A DNA stretch of 64,000 nucleotides from NCBI GenBank assembly GCA_002197995.1, contig NGZR01000001.1, positions 7,006,001 to 7,070,000 on the forward strand. Direction: 5' to 3'. Of the stretch, positions 59,621 to 64,000 are shown piece by piece (the first letter of the stretch is position 1; each line of letters opens with the position of its first letter). Below the pieces are notes generated by a model. That model saw only the letters and a program-made list of their open reading frames with translations. It made no database searches and had not been told where the DNA came from. A program made the translations under genes and the position numbers. The stretch is from Gaeumannomyces sp. JS-464. Lineage: Eukaryota > Ascomycota > Sordariomycetes > Magnaporthales > Magnaporthaceae.

Positions 59621-60250
59621 ATGAGTTGGAGCGCCCAGCATTTCGTTGACCCTGCTCCAGCTCTAGAATGGGCGGCAATGCATCATGGCGGGCTTCCCGC
59701 CCGCTGCGTGCTGGGCCGAGATGACGCCCTTATCAGAGCGGACGGCGAGGATCGGGCGGTGAGAGGGAGGCCGATCAAATTTGGAGGCGTCCGAACCAAC
59801 AAAGAGGCCGGTGGGTTCGACTTTGGGTTTCGAACAAAGTACCCGGATCTCATCTTTGAGCGCTCCAACACGCGCCTTTCCGGCAGTGGCGGCCCCCTAG
59901 CCTCCTTGACTGAACTCCGCACACCCGACGCCAATGCGATCGTCAGCCCTTGTCGTCCTCTTCTGCCAGATCGGAGACGATTACGTCACCGATTTCTCGA
60001 TCGAATGCGCGGTTTCAGCGGCGAGGCGGGAGCTCGATTTCAAGGTCAGACGCATCATTTGTGTCATCGTCGCTCGCATTACGGATGTCGCCGTTGCCAG
60101 TGGCCACCGACTGATCAGGCTCAGTGTGCTGCCCGCCCTGCTGCGCGCCGCCTTGAAACTGTTGTGCTGGACGAGAGATAGGGTGGGCTTGCCTGTGTCA
60201 AGAAGGGGCGCATCCCTTTTTCACGCTTCATGAAGCTGGGACAACTTGCT
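59621..60250 (+). pseudogene. Possible decayed coding fragment, origin unknown
   Basis: An open frame with some protein-like stretches (VRTNKEAGGFDFGFRTKYPD, then FERSNTRLSGSGGPL) runs to about 59940. A second frame continues with ALVVLFCQIGDDYVTDFSIE and CAVSAARRELDFKVRRI. The frame switch and lack of recognisable domain suggest a broken gene. I do not recognise the family, and it may be chance. Confidence 0.3.
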
Positions 60251-61171
60251 CAGTATCCCTGTTCATGGCGAGCATGTGGCAGCGCTTGAACGCCTCGACG
60301 GGCCGGCGCTCGCGCTCCCTGTTGATCTCCGCCTCGAGGTTCCCCCGCGAAAAGCGTGGGGATACGGGGCGCCGCTGTGAAGGGCTCCGCTTACTCCTTG
60401 CGCATTTTGGGCTTGAGCAACTTCACAAAACGGGTTGAATAGCCCCGCCATCTCCTGCGTCTGGATGTCTTCGAGAGCTGTCTTGAGCAGTCGATTGAGT
60501 GCACGCGAGACATATCTTGGAACTGCAGAAAGACAAAGGAAGAAGCTGGCCGGCAAGCGAACGCCTGCCCGGAGGCCAAGCTCGATGCGGAATACTCGGC
60601 CCGGGCGCGATTGCTGGAACTGCTAGTTGTTGATGGCGTTGGACGAGGTCGATGCCGAACACGACCTGGCGGTGCTGGATCCGCTCCTGGAAGACGCAGG
60701 CGCCAGCAGCAGCACATCGTAGCCCGCCGGCTCTACCAGAGCGCTGCATCAACAGGCCTGTCAGCGTGGCAGGCCCGGCAACCCCCGTTGAACAACGACC
60801 CGTCATCGCCACCATCAGGAAGGTGTCGGCTGAGCGCCCTAGCCCGCGCTCCAGCCCGCGCTCTAGCCCGCCTCTGGAAGACGCCGCCGAGTCTCCTCGT
60901 GGGACCAAAGTTCAGGAGCAGCCTGGCAAGCGAATACACGCGTCAGGCTTCAGCGGAGGACCGACCTTTCGTAGGAGTCTCAATGGGTACCACCCATTGC
61001 TCAGCGCCGGCTGCCTGGCATCGTAGCTGAAGCGAGGCGTTTATGATGTGCCCGGGCCCAAAAGGCTCCAGCAACGTGCGCTTCATCGACGCGACTGGAG
61101 CAAAACCAGACCAACAGGTCGCGCGGGCGGCGGCCCAAAGGTTCTGTTCACATTGTAACAGCACCCCTGCT
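60251..61171. other. Gene-poor stretch with unassigned fragments
   Basis: No intact gene. On the minus strand the piece RGNLEAEINRERERRPVEAF followed by KRCHMLAMNR (about 60270-60350) looks like part of a helical protein, but I cannot assign it or join it to neighbours. Confidence 0.4.
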
Positions 61172-61327
61172 TCAAAGGAGGCAATCTCGATATCGCTTCT
61201 CCGCCTCCTCGTATTTGTTGAGGCCCATGTAGGCGTTGGCCAGCCCTCCGTACGCCAGGGCCTCGCGGACCGTCGGACGCTCGACCCGGCCCTTCTCGAT
61301 GGCGGTTTGCAGCGTATCGAACTGCAT
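61172..61327 (-). pseudogene. Tetratricopeptide-repeat fragment
   Basis: A 51-codon frame reads like one and a half TPR units: FDTLQTAIEKGRVERPTVRE, then ALAYGGLANAYMGLNKYEEA, then EKRYRDCLL. The second part has the usual TPR spacing of small and aromatic residues (A-x2-GLANAYMGL-x5-EAEKRY). In fungi such repeats are common at the end of NLR-type proteins with NB-ARC or NACHT domains and in many adaptors. Neither flank continues the repeat in any frame I could follow, and no ATPase motif is near. It is probably a remnant of a larger gene; its class cannot be told. Confidence 0.5.
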
Positions 61328-62322
61328 ACTGAAGTACTTGAAGCAGAGCTTTTGGCTGTTGGACGCCCACGCACCCCAAGACTATTTGCATCATACCAAA
61401 GACTTCGAGCATACCATGATGTCGCACATGCAGAGCTTGAGGAGCGGGGACGCCGCCATGCGAGGCGGCGCCCGCCTCTCGTGCGGCACGAGGTTGGGCG
61501 GAGGCTTGCCAAGGGCGCGGGAAGAAATCGACGCCATTTAGATATGTGACTCTAGACAGCACAGGGGGTTGCGTTCCTGCCATGGCGATAAGCGCACCGG
61601 CCGTCTCTCGACTGTGCAACTGGCGTCGGGATTTCCCCTGGAAGACATCTCGGGATGGATTAGAGCGGCCCACTTCGACTGGTTGTGATTTTGATGGAGA
61701 ATAGGTCAAGGAGCATGAGAGGGTGTTCTCGCAGAACTTGGGTTTCAATAAAGTTGCTTCTCTGATAAGTCCGCGAGTGTTTTTATTGCGCCAAAAATGA
61801 CCGTGACAAGTGAATCGGGATATGACACTGGGGATGGGCAGTCCACCCATGCCCAAGATACTGCGTGATCGGAATGGCAGCGCATGCTCCGTGTTGAAAT
61901 GAAATGTGCTAGTGGTGACGATAGTAAAATATGGGAAACTTATGAGGGGAAGAGCTTGGGAATGCGAACAAGAAATGGGTAACACAGAAAACAGCAAAAG
62001 CAAAGAGAAGGCGCAAAAGAACCGGAACAGAGAAAACAAAAAACCGAGTGATCCTTCACCAGTGTCCGCCGGTTAAACCTACCCCCAGCCAGAAATACCC
62101 AGAACCAACAAAGAAACTGTCGCCAAACCCGATTGGCTGTAAACAAATCTAACTCTATGGGTCGTCTGATACCCCCTGCTTGATCGCTCGCTGCCATGTC
62201 CACCTAAAACGCCGGAAAGAAACAGAGGAAGAAACGAGGTCAAAAAGAAGATGCGCCAAGCCAACGCAAAAGCCACCCATGGAGACGAAAGGGAAACCCC
62301 GGGCGCCAAGTCTCTGAGGCCT
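61328..62322. other. Intergenic region downstream of the bZIP gene
   Basis: Non-coding or decayed DNA. The part next to 62.3 kb should be the 3' untranslated region of the bZIP gene. A long minus-strand open frame here is not convincing as protein. Confidence 0.5.
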
Positions 62323-63707
62323 CTACAGCTTGGAGCACCTCATCTTGGCCAACTCCGCCCTCAGAGTCTCATTCTCAGCCCTGGCAGCCTCGAGCGCCGC
62401 CTCCGCAGTAGCCAAACGCTCACGGAGCGCCGCCGCCTCGGCGGCGGCCTCGTCGCGGAGGCGGGCCTGGTCGTCGGCGTCGCGGCGCGCGGCGTCCAGC
62501 GCCTCGTTCTTGCGGGCGCGCGACCTGGCGGCGGCGGCGTTGTTGATCTGGCGGCGCTTGAAGTTCTTGGCCGCCATCATGCGCTCGTTGGCCAGGTCCG
62601 TCAGCTCGCGCTGCGCCTGCGTCATGCCGGGCGAGTAGCGCAGCGGGTGGAGCTGCCTGGTCTCGAGCGCCTTGAGGTCGTCGTCCGGGAGCGAGTTGAT
62701 CCACGGCGCCAGGTCTGCCACGTCCGCTCCTGCAGCGCCGACGGCACCGGCACGCTGCCGGGCGGGAGGGTCGCCGCCGGCGCGACGATAGCGGCGGCGG
62801 CGGCGGCAGTGGTGGTGGACGCCTTCGATGCTGCTGCCGAGGAGCTGCTTCGCGTGGCGAGCTTGCGGAGGGACCGGGCCGGTGGCGACACCGAGGAGGC
62901 TAGGGTCGACTCGCGGGACACGGCCGTGGTGACGGCGGCCGAGTCGGAGTAGCTCCGCTGCATGTCGTGGCTGCTTGGGGGCTTCTGGTCGACTCCGGGT
63001 TCTAGTTCCATGGGCGGGCTCCCTGCCGAGTAGAGCGTCGCCGCCTGGGAATCCACCGAGTACCGACGCTCCATCTGGAAGTTTTGTCCGCTCTCCGCGA
63101 GCGGGAACTGCATATCTTCGCTGTAGATCGGCGTTCCGTCCCACCCCCGACTCAGCTTCGCATGCTCGACCGTGGCCTGTTCGGTATCGGGAGAGAAGGA
63201 CTCGTGACTGCCATAGAGATGCGACGCCGTGGGCGGCGCCGTGGCTTGCGCATCGGGCGAGTCGAAGGCTTCTGAGGGCGACGGGCATCTCGGCCACATA
63301 TGGGCAGGCGGCGCGTTTGGGATCAGATGTGTTACGTCATCGGGCAGGCCCGACGGCTGCTGGTGATGAGGGTCGAACGATGAGTCGAGGAGGGCAGGGG
63401 GTAGGGGGTGCTGGGCGAAACCGTGGTGAACTGGGTCTTGGGGCATGAATGGTCCGAGCCACGGCGCACCGAAGCTGCCCTCGCCTGCCGCCACAACGTC
63501 GAACGTGGGACTCGGTGTTGTGTCTGTGCTGTCCGGTGGACTTTGCTTCATTTCGGTAAGTTGCGTACGTGGTGATGTTGACGGTGGTGAGAGCCCGCTC
63601 TCAAACCCAGCGAATGCCATGGGGACCTGGCTGCTGTCTCCGAAGCTCGGTGGGTAGGCCGTGTCTATGTTATTCGAGATGCTGTCGCTGCTGCTATTGC
63701 TTGACAT
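62323..63707 (-). CDS. bZIP transcription factor
   Basis: Predicted DNA-binding regulator of about 461 residues. The N-terminal 300 residues are Ser/Pro/Gln-rich and probably act as an activation region (SPPSTSPRTQLTEMKQSPPD; MERRYSVDSQAATLYSAGSP). The C-terminus holds the basic region NFKRRQINNAAAARSRARKN, with the invariant Asn-x7-Arg, followed by an Ala/Leu-rich zipper (EALDAARRDADDQARLRDEA, then LRERLATAEAALEAARAENE). Just before it is the segment DVADLAPWINSLPDDDLKAL. The frame slips by one base at about 62727, where the two halves meet; the total of 1,385 nt is one base short of whole codons. I chose the ATG at 63707 (MSSNSSSDSISNNID); another in-frame ATG is at 63779. Target genes cannot be told from sequence. 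Confidence 0.87.
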
Positions 63708-64000
63708 GGTTTTGTGTAGGCCCGCAGGCTCAGGGAAGCGCAGCTCAAGGTCTCGCGTAGCGCCTTCTTGGAACCGCAAACGATCTGAAGTGATCTCTCT
63801 AAGGTATGGTCAATGTCTAGGTAAGTACAGGTATGCGTGGGCATACGCTTGATGTACGCTCCGGAGGTGGCAGCTCCGGGCCTCCACCCCTGCGGGATAA
63901 GGGGCACGCACAAACTGGTGATTGGTTTCGCGGTAGTTTGTTCACGACGGTGAAGTTGGTGATCGCTGTGAGATTGGAGGTTGACTAGGTTGATTTGGAT
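63708..64000. other. Upstream region of the bZIP gene
   Basis: Contains the 5' leader and part of the bZIP promoter. No coding sequence is recognised up to the edge of the window. Confidence 0.5.

Noticed and set aside
61083..62039. 318-codon minus-strand frame with a hydrophobic start
   Set aside because: The start resembles a signal peptide only by composition. The rest is in a different frame from the TPR-like reading and has no coherent motif.
1..64000. tRNA, rRNA or other known structured RNA genes
   Set aside because: I looked for T-loop B-box sequences such as GGTTCGANNCC on both strands and found none with a matching partner half. A covariance-model search would be decisive.

Overview
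This 64-kb window comes from the chromosome of a filamentous ascomycete, most probably a Sordariomycete. The genes are split by short introns (about 60-110 nt) with GTAAGT/GTATGT-type donors and CTAAC/CTGAC branch sites. Coding DNA is GC-rich. Proteins such as Mrp51, Bbc1, Rtr1 and the type I yeast-style fatty acid synthase subunits are fungal. I see no prokaryotic features, tRNA, rRNA, CRISPR array or intact transposon.

Left part (1-20.8 kb), housekeeping genes: an unidentified membrane protein with a Gln-rich tail (-); PMS1, the MutL-type mismatch repair endonuclease (+); a four-helix membrane protein with a long Ser-rich tail (-); the mitoribosomal protein MRP51 (+); ribosomal protein eS17 (+); the RTR1/RPAP2 CTD phosphatase (-); and BBC1, an SH3 protein of cortical actin patches (+).

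Middle part (20.8-49 kb): a convergent 2.8-kb gap, an uncharacterised Ser-rich protein (-), an 8.8-kb stretch in which I find no gene, and then the divergently transcribed pair FAS2 (-) and FAS1 (+). Together these encode the whole cytosolic fatty acid synthase and face each other across a 2.6-kb shared upstream region.

Right part (49-64 kb): guanine deaminase (+), a MARVEL-like tetraspan protein (+), about 7.7 kb of gene-poor DNA with decayed fragments (a trehalose phosphorylase piece and a TPR piece), and a bZIP transcription factor (-).

The most striking feature is that many conserved genes carry small insertions or deletions that break the frame although sequence on both sides is well conserved. 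They occur in FAS1 (six places), FAS2 (two), eS17 (one), BBC1 (about ten or more), the Ser-rich gene (two), the bZIP gene (one), the four-helix protein gene (two) and possibly PMS1 (one). Since FAS1, FAS2 and eS17 are normally essential, residual base-level assembly error is the best explanation. MRP51, RTR1, guanine deaminase and the MARVEL-like gene read cleanly. Coordinates of the broken genes span the whole gene as I reconstruct it. I could not confidently point to a new multi-gene system. The best unexplained items are the Ser-rich protein with its very long upstream region, the membrane/Gln-rich protein at the left end, and the relic region with two tandem perfect hairpins.
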